64,000 nt of DNA from JANQEU01 sp965242805 (GTDB lineage Bacteria; Bacteroidota; Bacteroidia; Cytophagales; Cyclobacteriaceae), in assembly GCA_965242805.1 (NCBI GenBank), contig CBDETD010000002.1, positions 2,356,001-2,420,000 of the forward strand, read 5' to 3'. A model generated the notes under the pieces. It saw only the letters and a program-made list of their open reading frames with translations, was not told the origin of the DNA and ran no database searches. A program made the translations under genes and the position numbers. Positions 17,440-27,745 of the stretch are shown in pieces; position 1 is the stretch's first letter; each line of letters starts with the position of its first letter.

Positions 17440-19668
17440 CTAGAACGAATCTATAATCTCGTTGAAGGTTTTACTTGGTCGCATGGCTTCCGAAGCCATT
17501 TTTTCATTGGGTTGGTAATAACCACCCACATCCACTTGAGATCCCTGAGCAGAAAGAAGTTCTTCACTAATTTTCTCTTCATTTGCCTTCAATTGATCCG
17601 CCAATCCACCAAATCTTGAGGCCAACTCAGGATTTTCCGATTGAGCAGCCAATGCCTCCGCCCAATACATTATAAGGTAAAAATGACTTCCTCTATTGTC
17701 GATCTCATTTACCTTTCTGGAAGGGGATTTGTTGCTCTCAAGAAACTTTGCTGTAGCCTCATCCAAGGTATTAGCAAGGATCTTCGCGGCAGGAATCCCA
17801 CCATTATTACTTAAATGATCAAGAGACGCTGATAAAGCCAAAAACTCTCCCAATGAATCCCATCTCAGATGGCCCTCACTCTCAAATTGCTGGACGTGCT
17901 TTGGAGCTGATCCTCCTGCTCCGGTCTCGAAGAGTCCCCCACCATTCATCAGAGGAACGATCGACAACATCTTTGCACTGGTTCCTACCTCCAGAATAGG
18001 GAAAAGATCTGTCAGGTAATCTCTCAACACGTTGCCAGTGACCGAGATTGTATCCAGCCCCTGAGCAATCCTTTCCAGAGAATATTTCGTTGCTTCAACC
18101 GGGGAAAGTATTTCAATGACCAATCCTTCAGTATCATGATCCCCCAGATACTTATTTACTTTTTCTATCAATTGAGCGTCGTGTGCCCTATTCTTATCCA
18201 ACCAAAAAACTGCATGGGCTCCGGTAGCTTTTGCACGATTAACTGCCAGTTTTACCCAATCCCTGATTGGCCCATCCTTCACCTGACACATTCTCCATAT
18301 GTCACCAACTTCGACCGGATGTTCCAGGAAAACATCTCCGGTATCAACATTTTGGATTTTGACGGTACCCGATTCGGATATCTCGAAGGTCTTGTCATGC
18401 GAACCGTATTCTTCAGCTTTCTGTGCCATTAATCCAACATTAGGCACACTTCCCATTGTGGTGGGATCAAAAGCTCCATTTCTTTTGCAAAAATCTATTA
18501 CTTCTTGATATACTCCCGAGTAACTCCTGTCTGGGATGACAGCTTTCATATCCTGCAATTCCCCGGCTAAGTTCCACATCTGCCCTGAAGACCGAATTGC
18601 TGCTGGCATGGAAGCATCAATAATTATATCACTTGGCACATGCAGATTAGTGATCCCCTTATCAGAATTAACCATGGCAAGGTCAGGTCCATTTCTGTAA
18701 GCCTCCTCTATTTCCTTTTTGATCTGTGCTCTTTCCCCTTCCGGCAGTGATTCCAGTTTGTTGAGCAGATCTCCGATCCCTGTATTCCCAGTGATCCCAA
18801 GTTTATCAAATGATTCCTGATGGTTCTCAAAAACCTCCTTGAAATAGGAAGTCACAACATGCCCAAAAATAATAGGATCGGACACTTTCATCATGGTAGC
18901 CTTGAGATGTACAGAAAAAAGAACACCTTTATTCTTGGCGTCCTCAATTTCCTGGGCTAGAAATGATCGCAATTCCTTCCGACTCATCACTGCAGCATCA
19001 ATTACTTCTCCATCCTGAAGAGATACTTTTTCTTTGAGTGTGGAAATCGATCCATCACCTTTTTCATGAATGATCCGGACGTTTGCCGACCCCGACATCG
19101 TTAGTGATTTCTCGCTTCCGTAGAAGTCTCCCTTAGACATACTAGCGACATGAGACTTGGAATCAGAACTCCAGGCACCCATTGGATGTGGATGATTCTT
19201 GGCATATTTCTTCACTGAAAGTGGGGCTCTTCGATCTGAATTTCCTTCTCGAAGAACTGGATTTACAGCACTTCCTTTTACCTTGTCATACTTTTCTTTG
19301 ATCTCTTTTTCCTTTTCGTTTTGGGGTTCCTCAGGATATTCGGGTAAGTTGTATCCATTTGACTGCAACTCTTTGATTGCTGCTTTCAATTGGGGAATAG
19401 AAGCACTTATATTAGGTAATTTAATTATGTTGGCCTGTGGGGTTTTTGCCAGTTCCCCCAACTCACTCAATGCATCTGATATTTTCTGTTCTTCCGAAAG
19501 GTAATCAGGGAAAACCGCCAAAATCCTTCCCGCAAGTGAAATATCTCTCAACTCAACATCAATACCTGCGCTATTCGTAAAAACTCTTATTAGTGGTAAT
19601 AACGAGTAAGTTGCTAAGGCAGGAGCCTCATCGGTTTTGGTATAAATAATTTTGGTTTTGTTAGTCAT
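17440..19668 (-). CDS. icd: Monomeric NADP-dependent isocitrate dehydrogenase
   Basis: A 742-residue enzyme of the monomeric IDH class (about 740 residues, unlike the 415-residue dimeric type), converting isocitrate to 2-oxoglutarate with NADP. Recognisable stretches are IIYTKTDEAPALATYSLLP at the N-terminus, LRDGNSDRRAP-type EGNSDRRAPLSVKKYAKNHPH near 145 and MNGGGLFETGAGGSAPKHV near 575. It is single-gene, preceded by panB on the same strand at about 50 nt. Confidence 0.97.
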   Translation of the reverse strand: MTNKTKIIYTKTDEAPALATYSLLPLIRVFTNSAGIDVELRDISLAGRILAVFPDYLSEEQKISDALSELGELAKTPQANIIKLPNISASIPQLKAAIKELQSNGYNLPEYPEEPQNEKEKEIKEKYDKVKGSAVNPVLREGNSDRRAPLSVKKYAKNHPHPMGAWSSDSKSHVASMSKGDFYGSEKSLTMSGSANVRIIHEKGDGSISTLKEKVSLQDGEVIDAAVMSRKELRSFLAQEIEDAKNKGVLFSVHLKATMMKVSDPIIFGHVVTSYFKEVFENHQESFDKLGITGNTGIGDLLNKLESLPEGERAQIKKEIEEAYRNGPDLAMVNSDKGITNLHVPSDIIIDASMPAAIRSSGQMWNLAGELQDMKAVIPDRSYSGVYQEVIDFCKRNGAFDPTTMGSVPNVGLMAQKAEEYGSHDKTFEISESGTVKIQNVDTGDVFLEHPVEVGDIWRMCQVKDGPIRDWVKLAVNRAKATGAHAVFWLDKNRAHDAQLIEKVNKYLGDHDTEGLVIEILSPVEATKYSLERIAQGLDTISVTGNVLRDYLTDLFPILEVGTSAKMLSIVPLMNGGGLFETGAGGSAPKHVQQFESEGHLRWDSLGEFLALSASLDHLSNNGGIPAAKILANTLDEATAKFLESNKSPSRKVNEIDNRGSHFYLIMYWAEALAAQSENPELASRFGGLADQLKANEEKISEELLSAQGSQVDVGGYYQPNEKMASEAMRPSKTFNEIIDSF

Positions 19669-19720
19669 TTGTTTTTTGAAATAAAGAATCTACGATAAGT
19701 AAGGTGTTGCTACCAATAGA

Positions 19721-20539
19721 TCAGTAGCTTTCGGTCTCATTGGGAAAATTTTTATTTTTTATATCATCAATGTAGTTTTCAACGGCTTCACCTATAATTT
19801 TATTCAGGTCTGTATACTGACGTAAAAATCTGGGTTTGAAATCCTGCGTTATCCCCAGCATATCATGTACGACCAGCACCTGACCGTCAGTGTAGGGACC
19901 AGCTCCTATTCCTATGGTAGGGATGGATATGGACTCAGAAACCTTTTCGGCGAGTTTTGCAGGTATTTTTTCAAGAACTATCGAAAAACAGCCTATTTCT
20001 TCCAGTAAATGCGCATCGGAAATCAGTTTTTTAGCTTCTTCTTCTTCCTTCGCTCTTACGGTATATGTTCCAAACTTATATATTGATTGTGGTGTCAGAC
20101 CTAAATGACCCATGACCGGAATTCCCGCAGTAAGTACCCTTTCAATACTTTCTTTGATTTCCACTCCACCCTCCATTTTAACCGCGTGAGCACCTGCTTC
20201 TTTCATTATTCGGATACTTGATCTCAGAGCTTCAGATGAATTTCCCTGATAACTTCCAAAAGGTACATCGACTACGACCAGCGCTCTATCCACTGCCTTG
20301 ACTACGGATTGAGCATGCCATATCATATGTTCCAGGGTGATCGGAAGAGTTGTTTCATTACCAGCCATTACATTGGAAGCAGAATCACCAACTAACAAAA
20401 CATCAATTCCAGCTCCATCAAGTATTCGAGCCATCGAATAGTCATATGCAGTAAGCATAGAAATTTTCTCCCCACGGGATTTCATTTCCCTTAAGTTGTG
20501 GGTCGTGATTTTCTTGAATTCGCCTTTGTCTACACTCAT
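19721..20539 (-). CDS. panB: 3-methyl-2-oxobutanoate hydroxymethyltransferase
   Basis: A 272-residue PanB, the first committed step to pantothenate, transferring a hydroxymethyl group from methylene-tetrahydrofolate to ketoisovalerate. Motifs: MLTAYDYSMARILD, LLVGDSASNVMAGNETTLPITLEHM, VVDVPFGSYQ and MGHLGLTPQSIYKFGTYTVR. The usual partner panC is not in the window. The length is normal and the ATG start well placed. Confidence 0.97.
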   Translation of the reverse strand: MSVDKGEFKKITTHNLREMKSRGEKISMLTAYDYSMARILDGAGIDVLLVGDSASNVMAGNETTLPITLEHMIWHAQSVVKAVDRALVVVDVPFGSYQGNSSEALRSSIRIMKEAGAHAVKMEGGVEIKESIERVLTAGIPVMGHLGLTPQSIYKFGTYTVRAKEEEEAKKLISDAHLLEEIGCFSIVLEKIPAKLAEKVSESISIPTIGIGAGPYTDGQVLVVHDMLGITQDFKPRFLRQYTDLNKIIGEAVENYIDDIKNKNFPNETESY

Positions 20540-20580
20540 CTTTGTTGAAGGAGCGGAAAATTAATAAAAGCCTTTGACTA

Positions 20581-21138
20581 TTAAGCTTTCCATTTGATAT
20601 TACAACCTATACTTGGATACTGATCATTGTCTTGTGGTTCTCCATTGATTAGTTTATCCAGGGAACTTCGTAAATCCTTTCCAGTCACCGGAATTCCACT
20701 GTTTGGCCTTGACTCATCAATCCTACCTCTATAAACCAGCTTTTGGTCTGTGTTGAAGACATAGAAGTCAGGTGTGCATGCGGCGTCATACTTTTTAGCA
20801 ATTTCCTGGTTTTCGTCAAAGAGGTATGGGAAATTAAAACCGACATTCTCTGCTTGGGCTTTCAAATGATCAGGGGAGTCCGCAGGATAATTCTGAACGT
20901 CATTTGAGGATATCCCAACAAAACCTACACCTTTCTTCAAATATTCATCAGCCAGACTTGCAATCTGATCTTGAACATGAATTACGTACGGACAATGATT
21001 ACAAATGAACATGATGACAGTCCCATTTGAGCCCTGCACATCATTAAGTGATTTGGTGCTGCCGCTTACTACGTCGGGTAAATCAAAATTTGGAGCTGAC
21101 GTATTTAGAGGCAACATATTGGATGGAGTCAACGCCAT
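20581..21138 (-). CDS. Thioredoxin-fold (AhpC/TSA-type) protein with CxxC-like motif
   Basis: A 185-residue redoxin without a signal peptide. The redox segment is FICNHCPYV (C-N-H-C) near residue 47, followed by the peroxiredoxin-like strand and helix pattern VGFVGISSND and FPYLFDENQEIAKKYDAACTPDFYVF, with the cis-Pro in CTPDF. This family is common in bacteria next to no fixed partner. The ATG at 21138 is preferred over a TTG at 21147. Confidence 0.85.
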   Translation of the reverse strand: MALTPSNMLPLNTSAPNFDLPDVVSGSTKSLNDVQGSNGTVIMFICNHCPYVIHVQDQIASLADEYLKKGVGFVGISSNDVQNYPADSPDHLKAQAENVGFNFPYLFDENQEIAKKYDAACTPDFYVFNTDQKLVYRGRIDESRPNSGIPVTGKDLRSSLDKLINGEPQDNDQYPSIGCNIKWKA

Positions 21139-21231
21139 TTCTATCAATAATTATTTGTCTAGATTTGAAACAATTTCATTTCAATTTTCTAAACAAACAA
21201 GATCACCATAAAATTTCCTTACAATTTACAA

Positions 21232-22878
21232 ATGATCAAATCTACAACACTTCTATGTGCTCTTTTCACAGGATTAATTGTTAGTGCCCAAATAACTCCC
21301 GCACCTGCCAGGGCGGAAGGAGAAGGTCCTTTCCCCCAGATGATTATTAGGGGCGCCACATTAATAAATGGAAATGGTGCCCCTCCCGTCGGACCAGTGG
21401 ATATTGTAGTTGAAGGAAATGAAATCACCCAGGTTAAAATTGTAGGTTATCCCGGTGTTGAGATCAATGATGACCGAAGACCTAAATTGAAGGAAGGGGG
21501 AAAGGAGATCGATGCCTATGGCAAATACATACTCCCGGGATTCGTTGATATGCATGGACATATTGGTGGTAGAAGTCAAGGTACCCCTGCCGAATATGTG
21601 TTCAAACTTTGGCTAGCTCATGGGATCACCACAATCCGGGATCCGTCGGCTGGAAATGGCTTGAAATGGGTTTTGGAGCATAAGGAGAAGAGTAATACCA
21701 ATTCCATAACAGCCCCCAGGATACTGGCATACACATCATTCGGGCAAAATCTTGAAGATGTCAAGCCCATTGAACAATCTTCACGGCAAAAAACAACTAC
21801 TAAAGAGAAACTGTCGGGGCCAATTACGACAGCTGCAGATGCAGTGTCCTGGGTACGGGCCAACCATCGTCGGGGAGCTGATGGTATCAAATTTTTCGGG
21901 GCTTCTCCTGAAGTGATGAAAGCAGCTTTGGAAGAAAATAAACGACTTGGGTTGAGATCAGCATGTCATCATGCCCAATTGAATGTGACGTGGTGGAATG
22001 TATTGAATTCAGCTGAATCAGGGCTGACCACGATGGAACATTGGTATGGTCTTCCGGAGGCATTGTTTGATGACCGAGTAGTACAGAACTATCCCTTGGA
22101 TTACAATTATCAAAACGAGCAACATCGATTCAAAGAAGCCGGACGTTTGTGGATGCAATCTGCGAAACCATACTCAGAAAAATGGAACGAAGTAATGAAT
22201 CGGTTGTTGGAATTGGATTTTACCCTGGACCCTACTTTCAACATTTACGAGGCAAGCCGTGACCTTATGCGGGCCGTAAATGCAGATTGGCACAAAGATT
22301 ACACTTTGCCCTCCTTGTGGGATTTCTATAAACCGAGTCGAATTTCTCATGGATCCTATTGGCATTTTTGGGGCACTGAGGAGGAAGTTTCATGGAAAAG
22401 AAATTACCAACTTTGGATGACATTTGTCAATGAATTCAAGAATAGGGGCGGTAGGGTTACAACCGGTAGTGACTCCGGATTTATCTATCAACTATACGGA
22501 TTTGCCTACATCAGAGAACTTGAATTGTTGAGGGAAGCGGGTTTCCATCCCCTAGAGGTAATACGTTCGGCAACATTAATGGGAGCGGAGGCATTAGGTT
22601 TAGACGATCAAATAGGTACTATCGAAATCGGTAAATTGGCAGATATGGTAATTGTCGATTCCAATCCACTAGAAAACCTTAAGGTCCTGTATGGAACTGG
22701 TGCAATTAAACTGACAGGGGAAAATGAAATAACCCGGGTGGGGGGAGTTGAGTATACTATTAAAGACGGAATTATCTTTGATGCGAAAGAATTACTAAAG
22801 CAAGTCAGAGAAATTGTGAAAGAGGCGAAGAATGGAAAAGATCTTGAGTTACCTGGGTATCCAAATTGGAAGGACTGA
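21232..22878 (+). CDS. Exported amidohydrolase family protein
   Basis: A 548-residue metal-dependent hydrolase with an N-terminal signal (about 1-20, ending VSAQ). The TIM-barrel amidohydrolase core begins with GKYILPGFVDMHGHIGG, whose HGH binds metal. Later SACHHAQLN and TTGSDSGFIYQ supply further His and Asp ligands, and the C-terminal strand has GTIEIGKLADMVIVDSNPL. The substrate is unknown (peptidase- or cyclic-amide-like). The stop overlaps the start of the TPR lipoprotein by 1 nt. Confidence 0.88.
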   Translation: MIKSTTLLCALFTGLIVSAQITPAPARAEGEGPFPQMIIRGATLINGNGAPPVGPVDIVVEGNEITQVKIVGYPGVEINDDRRPKLKEGGKEIDAYGKYILPGFVDMHGHIGGRSQGTPAEYVFKLWLAHGITTIRDPSAGNGLKWVLEHKEKSNTNSITAPRILAYTSFGQNLEDVKPIEQSSRQKTTTKEKLSGPITTAADAVSWVRANHRRGADGIKFFGASPEVMKAALEENKRLGLRSACHHAQLNVTWWNVLNSAESGLTTMEHWYGLPEALFDDRVVQNYPLDYNYQNEQHRFKEAGRLWMQSAKPYSEKWNEVMNRLLELDFTLDPTFNIYEASRDLMRAVNADWHKDYTLPSLWDFYKPSRISHGSYWHFWGTEEEVSWKRNYQLWMTFVNEFKNRGGRVTTGSDSGFIYQLYGFAYIRELELLREAGFHPLEVIRSATLMGAEALGLDDQIGTIEIGKLADMVIVDSNPLENLKVLYGTGAIKLTGENEITRVGGVEYTIKDGIIFDAKELLKQVREIVKEAKNGKDLELPGYPNWKD

Positions 22879-23870
22879 TGCATAAGGTCAAATTATACTT
22901 GATTGTATTCTTATTACACTTCCTTGTTACAAACTGTATACAGGTAGAACCCAGTAGGGGTGAAAATTATCTCTCGGAAAATCAAATAACAAGTACTCCG
23001 TCAGCGATCACCCTGTCAAGCGGTGATCAGGAAGTCAAACAACAATATCTTTCATCCCAGGAACAAGAACGAAGAAGAAGAAAGCTACGAGAGGCAGAAG
23101 CTGACTACAACAATAATCCTGATAGTCTGCCTAATATCATATGGTATGGCCGAAGACTTGCCTACCTGGGAAGGTATCAAGAAGCTATCAATATATATTC
23201 AGAAGGACTCCGTAAATTTCCAAGATCCTACAAACTTTACCGGCATAGAGGACATCGATTCATTACCCTGAAGCAATTCGATCAGGCGATTGAGGACCTG
23301 GCAAATGCCGCTTTTTATGTCACGGATGCCCCCATAGAAATTGAACCTGATGGCATCCCTAATGCATTGAACAAACCTTTGACCACGGTACATTGGAATA
23401 TCTGGTATCACCTTGGGTTATCCTATTACATGAAGGGAAACTATGATAAAGCTATTTCGTCATTCAAGAAATGCATTGAGTACAACAACAATCCCGATCT
23501 GGAAGTCAAAACTACCAATTGGTTGTATGTCACATACAGGAAGATCGGCAACACAGATGCTGCTGATGCCTTAATATCAATTATCCCTAGTAGAATGAAA
23601 TTGATAGGAAGCGATAGTCGTCTTTATCATGACCTGATCATGCTCTATCGGGGATTTATGACCCCTGACATTCTTGTTCAGAGAAATACCAAAGGAAATG
23701 AACTGGAGGCGAATATTGGATACGGAATTGGAAACTGGTATCTATTGGAAGGACAAGTTGAAAGCGCCAGGAACATTTTTAACAGGGTGCTTGAAGGAAG
23801 TCAGAAAGACTCATTCGGTTATATTGCGACGGAAGTCGAGACAGGGACCCTAAACAATCAGGGTTTATGA
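22878..23870 (+). CDS. TPR-repeat lipoprotein
   Basis: A 330-residue protein with a lipoprotein signal (cleavage before Cys in LVTNC, about residue 20). At least three TPR-like units are visible, including YLGRYQEAINIYSEGLRKFP and MKGNYDKAISSFKKCIEY. It is translationally coupled to the amidohydrolase (tgatg), so it is likely a periplasmic partner. I chose the ATG at 22878 over a TTG at 22866. Its last 6 nt overlap the 3-prime end of the opposing phosphodiesterase gene. Confidence 0.85.
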   Translation: MHKVKLYLIVFLLHFLVTNCIQVEPSRGENYLSENQITSTPSAITLSSGDQEVKQQYLSSQEQERRRRKLREAEADYNNNPDSLPNIIWYGRRLAYLGRYQEAINIYSEGLRKFPRSYKLYRHRGHRFITLKQFDQAIEDLANAAFYVTDAPIEIEPDGIPNALNKPLTTVHWNIWYHLGLSYYMKGNYDKAISSFKKCIEYNNNPDLEVKTTNWLYVTYRKIGNTDAADALISIIPSRMKLIGSDSRLYHDLIMLYRGFMTPDILVQRNTKGNELEANIGYGIGNWYLLEGQVESARNIFNRVLEGSQKDSFGYIATEVETGTLNNQGL

Positions 23871-24788
23871 TTCCATAGCTTCGAGATCTTTCTTTATCTG
23901 GATCAGGCGATTTGGGAAATCAGTAATTATACCATCTACTCCCATATTTAGACACTTGATCATCTCCTTCCTCTCATTCACTGGGTACGTATAAACCTTG
24001 TAACCTCTTGCATGCATCCTGAATACACGTCGTGGTGAAAGAGTTTTGTAATGAGGATTTAGAGCCATCAATTGTTCGTGTTTTTCAGACCTTCCCAAGT
24101 GTACCCTGGTTTCCACATAGAAAGCTATTAAAGGTGCTGAATCTTCCCCTATTAACAACTTTTTGGTTTGAATACGATCATCATATGCATGGGCCTCTTC
24201 AAGGTATTTGTCTTCATAGGATTGCAGAATCACCCAGTCGAAACCGTTCCTTTCTGATCTCACAATATCCACAAGTTTATCAGAAAAGTCATGGTAATGC
24301 GGGTGATCCATGTGCTTGATCTCTATAAGAACTTTACAACGTCCATCTATAAGATCTAAAACTTCTCGCAAAGAGGGGATCTTTTGATCAGAAAACCTTG
24401 AATCAAACCAGGAACCAACTTCAAACTGCCTCAACTCCTCGAAAGTGTAATCATGTACATCACCAGTGACCTGGTTACCCAGCGAATCCTTCGTCACTCT
24501 ATCCAGAAACTGATCATGAAAAACTATTATCTCCTCATCCTTAGTATGACGTACGTCGATTTCTATCATATCGACTCCAAGGTCCAGGGCAATCTCGAAT
24601 GCCGCTATCGTATTTTCTGGAGCCAATCCCGACGCGCCTTTATGAGCTATGATCTCAAAATCTTTGTTTTTGATACGGTGAAGTTTTGAGCTTCCAAAAA
24701 CATTCTGATACAGCCAAGGCTCAAAAAAAGCTAAGCTTAAGAAAAGAAGCATAAACGGGGTCGAGTACCACAAAAACTTTCTAGTCAT
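23865..24788 (-). CDS. Glycerophosphodiester phosphodiesterase
   Basis: A 307-residue GDPD that hydrolyses glycerophosphodiesters to glycerol-3-phosphate and alcohol. An N-terminal membrane segment (about 8-24) places it at the inner membrane or periplasm. The catalytic motif IIAHKGASGLAPENT, followed by DMIEIDVRHTKDEEIIVFHD, gives the two His and the Glu/Asp metal site. GVDGIITDFPNRL near the C-terminus is the closing strand. It is convergent with the TPR gene, overlapping 6 nt. Confidence 0.92.
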   Translation of the reverse strand: MTRKFLWYSTPFMLLFLSLAFFEPWLYQNVFGSSKLHRIKNKDFEIIAHKGASGLAPENTIAAFEIALDLGVDMIEIDVRHTKDEEIIVFHDQFLDRVTKDSLGNQVTGDVHDYTFEELRQFEVGSWFDSRFSDQKIPSLREVLDLIDGRCKVLIEIKHMDHPHYHDFSDKLVDIVRSERNGFDWVILQSYEDKYLEEAHAYDDRIQTKKLLIGEDSAPLIAFYVETRVHLGRSEKHEQLMALNPHYKTLSPRRVFRMHARGYKVYTYPVNERKEMIKCLNMGVDGIITDFPNRLIQIKKDLEAMES

Positions 24789-24844
24789 GGTTTTAAGAGG
24801 CTTTGATCTTATAAAAGTACAAAATAAACTGGTAAGAGGCTAAT

Positions 24845-26593
24845 TTAATTAGTTGTCCTAATATGCAGTTCATCCAATTGCAGATCGGATACTGTGGCCG
24901 GTGTGTCAATCATAACATCCCGTCCACTTGTATTCTTTGGAAAGGCGATAAAATCACGGATACTCTCCTGCCCACCAAACAATGCGCATAACCTGTCAAA
25001 TCCAAATGCTATTCCTCCGTGAGGTGGTGCTCCATACTCGAAGGCCCCTAAAAGAAATCCAAATTGCTTCTGGGCCTCTTCGGGAGTGAAACCAAGGGCA
25101 TCAAACATTCTTGACTGCAATTCTCTTTCGTGAATTCTTATGGACCCCCCTCCTATCTCAGTCCCATTGATTACCAAATCATAGGCAGCTGCTTTAACTG
25201 TTGAGGGATCAGTTGAGATCTTCTCACGATCTTCGGGAATTGGAGAGGTGAACGGGTGATGCATCGCATGGTATCGCTTACTCTCTTCATCCCATTCAAG
25301 AAGAGGAAAATCGATCACCCATAAAGGTTGCACATCTTCTTTGTCCCTCAACCCAAGTTGATTACCAATTTCGAGCCGCAATTCGTTCAATGCTTTTCTA
25401 GTGTGATCCGTCTCCCCAGCCAATATCAGGATAAGATCTCCCGGATTAGCTGAGAAACTGGTCATAATGGCTTTCAGATCCTCCTCCGAGTAGAATTTGT
25501 CAACAGAAGACTTGATTGAACCATCGCCATTATACTTGATATATACGAGGCCTTTTGCCCCAATTTGAGGTTTTCTGACAAAATCCGTAAGTCCATCGAT
25601 TTGCTTCCTGGAATAATCAGCACATCCCTCTGCATTTATTCCAACTACGAGATCTGCCTGATCAAATACATTGAACCCTTTGCCTTGCACAAGATTGTTA
25701 AGTTCATGGAATTCCATACCAAACCTGAGGTCAGGTTTGTCGGAACCGTATTTCTTCATCGCTTCGTCAAATGTCATTTTGGGGAAATCTTCAAGATCCA
25801 GATCCCGAATTTCCTTGTAAAGAAATTTTACCATCCCTTCAAACATGTCCAACACATCATCCCTTCGCACGAAAGACATCTCGCAATCTATTTGAGTGAA
25901 TTCAGGCTGCCGATCTGCTCGCAGGTCTTCATCCCGGAAACATTTCACAATTTGATAATACTTATCAAAACCGGAGACCATCAACAGTTGCTTAAATGTT
26001 TGAGGTGACTGTGGCAAAGCATAGAATTCCCCCGGGTTCATCCGCGAAGGAACGATGAAGTCACGCGCTCCTTCAGGTGTGGATTTTATGAGATTTGGTG
26101 TTTCAACTTCAATAAATCCCTGATTATCCAGGTATTCTCTAGTCTTCCTATTGATAAGATGTCTTAAAAGAAGGTTTTCCCGCACCGGAGCCCTTCGGAG
26201 ATCGAGGTACCGGTATTTCATTCTCAGGTCTTCACCACCATCGGTTTCATCTTCGATAATAAAAGGTGGTACCTTGGACTCGTTGAGAATTTTAATGGAC
26301 TCAACCTTAATTTCTATCGATCCTGTCGGAATTTTATCATTTTTAGAAATCCGTTCAAGGACCTCCCCCTCAGCCTGGAGCACATACTCCCTTCCCACAC
26401 TTTTGGCGATCTCCAGAACTTTTGGATCCGTACTACCCTCCTCGAAAAGAAGTTGGGTAATTCCATACCTGTCACGGAGGTCTATCCAAACAACTCCGCC
26501 CTTGTCCCGAAGTTTCTGGACCCAACCGGACATGACGACTTTCTGTCCAGTATTTTCGATCCTCAGTTCACCGCAATTGTGGGTTCTTAGCAT
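24845..26593 (-). CDS. aspS: Aspartyl-tRNA synthetase
   Basis: A 582-residue class II synthetase of the bacterial type. The N-terminal OB-fold anticodon domain (about 1-105) leads into motif 2 (FRDEDLRADRQPEFTQID near 215) and a GAD insertion domain in the middle (about 280-400), with motif 3 (GIAFGFDRLCALFGG near 540). Length and order are standard. A -7 element precedes it on the minus strand. Confidence 0.97.
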   Translation of the reverse strand: MLRTHNCGELRIENTGQKVVMSGWVQKLRDKGGVVWIDLRDRYGITQLLFEEGSTDPKVLEIAKSVGREYVLQAEGEVLERISKNDKIPTGSIEIKVESIKILNESKVPPFIIEDETDGGEDLRMKYRYLDLRRAPVRENLLLRHLINRKTREYLDNQGFIEVETPNLIKSTPEGARDFIVPSRMNPGEFYALPQSPQTFKQLLMVSGFDKYYQIVKCFRDEDLRADRQPEFTQIDCEMSFVRRDDVLDMFEGMVKFLYKEIRDLDLEDFPKMTFDEAMKKYGSDKPDLRFGMEFHELNNLVQGKGFNVFDQADLVVGINAEGCADYSRKQIDGLTDFVRKPQIGAKGLVYIKYNGDGSIKSSVDKFYSEEDLKAIMTSFSANPGDLILILAGETDHTRKALNELRLEIGNQLGLRDKEDVQPLWVIDFPLLEWDEESKRYHAMHHPFTSPIPEDREKISTDPSTVKAAAYDLVINGTEIGGGSIRIHERELQSRMFDALGFTPEEAQKQFGFLLGAFEYGAPPHGGIAFGFDRLCALFGGQESIRDFIAFPKNTSGRDVMIDTPATVSDLQLDELHIRTTN

Positions 26594-26624
26594 GTTTTTT
26601 TAATAGATTTTTTATAAACAGGCG

Positions 26625-26632
26625 CAAATTTA
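26625..26632 (-). promoter_or_regulatory. Candidate -7 element of aspS
   Basis: Minus-strand TAAATTTG is an exact TAnnTTTG, 32 nt before the aspS ATG. No TTG lies at the usual distance upstream. Confidence 0.5.
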
Positions 26633-26642
26633 ACAATAGTTT

Positions 26643-26650
26643 TAGCTTTG
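26643..26650 (+). promoter_or_regulatory. Candidate -7 element of the 26681 gene
   Basis: Plus-strand TAGCTTTG matches TAnnTTTG, 31 nt before the ATG at 26681. It is back-to-back with the aspS element; no -33 TTG is visible. Confidence 0.45.
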
Positions 26651-26680
26651 CCTCGTTCACGGCAACGCAACTTTTAGTAA

Positions 26681-27238
26681 ATGAAAATCTTACCTTTAGT
26701 AATCATTATTTTCCTTTCGATTCCAAGTTACGTTTTAGCCCAGGGATCTCTTAAAAAAGTGAAATTAACCAAGGAAATATCCATGGAGATCTCTTCTCTT
26801 TTTCTTCCAATGGACGTGCAACAAAGGCTTCTGAAATATGTCTCAGACAGAACTCCAATTGCCATGTATACCACTCAGGATGGAAGTGTAGACCTTGGGA
26901 TCAATACAACCAGTTCAAGATGGGCAGAAGGTGACATGCGCATCTTGAAGGATTTCTATAAAGCCGGAATTCTTAATCTGTATGATGAAGTCAAATTCTA
27001 TCAGGATACCCTTACAATAATCAATGATAGACAATTTATCGTTTTTGAATTTAAGGGAATTATTCGGGAAGAAGAATCATCATTGCCCAGCAGGTCAGGC
27101 CTTTCCAAATACATATATATTCAATATACTCTTTATAACGACAGTGTACTCCTTTTCAACTTTAGTGCACCCCATGCAGTGAGGTCCAGATGGCAAGAAG
27201 CTGCCAATCAAATGATGAACAGTATAAAGATCAAATGA
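26681..27238 (+). CDS. Exported protein of unknown function
   Basis: A 185-residue protein with a clear signal peptide ending VLAQG (about residue 21). The mature region alternates beta-strand-like segments, with conserved-looking aromatic residues, and ends in WQEAANQMMNSIKIK, a shape like PsbP/DUF1795 domains, but I cannot name the family with confidence. The stop overlaps the tadA start (atga), so it is coupled with tadA. Confidence 0.75.
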   Translation: MKILPLVIIIFLSIPSYVLAQGSLKKVKLTKEISMEISSLFLPMDVQQRLLKYVSDRTPIAMYTTQDGSVDLGINTTSSRWAEGDMRILKDFYKAGILNLYDEVKFYQDTLTIINDRQFIVFEFKGIIREEESSLPSRSGLSKYIYIQYTLYNDSVLLFNFSAPHAVRSRWQEAANQMMNSIKIK

Positions 27239-27696
27239 TGTTATCTGTCTTTAGTGATGAGCATTTCATGAAGTTAGCATTAAAAGAAGCTGACAAAGCC
27301 TTCGAAGATGGTGAAATACCGGTGGGCGCCGTGATCGTTGCTGAAAATCGGGTGATTGCAAAAGCTAGTAATCAAGTAGAGAAATTGAATGATATTACGG
27401 CGCATGCGGAGATGTTGGCAATAACATCCGCTCAAAATTATTTGGGATCAAAATATCTAAATGATTGTGCACTTTTTGTCACATTGGAACCATGTGTGAT
27501 GTGTGCAGGGGCACTATATTGGAGTCAAATTGGGCGAATTGTCATAGGAGCAAGAGATGTTAACAGGGGATATACCCGAGTATCTCCATCCGTAATACAC
27601 CCTAAAACTGTGGTTGAATTCGGATTACTTGAATCTGAGTCCGAAGTCAGGATCCAGGACTTTTTTAAAAGGATGAGAAACAAGAATGATGATTGA
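27235..27696 (+). CDS. tadA: tRNA-specific adenosine deaminase
   Basis: A 153-residue zinc deaminase that makes inosine at the wobble position of tRNA-Arg(ACG). The zinc site is complete: HAEM with the catalytic Glu (near residue 62) and PCVMCAGA (near 90). The segment MKLALKEADKAFEDGEIPVGAVIV is the usual N-terminus. Two tandem ATGs (27235, 27238) overlap the upstream stop; either may be used. Confidence 0.93.
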   Translation: MMLSVFSDEHFMKLALKEADKAFEDGEIPVGAVIVAENRVIAKASNQVEKLNDITAHAEMLAITSAQNYLGSKYLNDCALFVTLEPCVMCAGALYWSQIGRIVIGARDVNRGYTRVSPSVIHPKTVVEFGLLESESEVRIQDFFKRMRNKNDD

Positions 27697-27745
27697 TTTG
27701 TTTTTCTTTACATAGACTTAAATCATTAACATAAATAACTAAAAA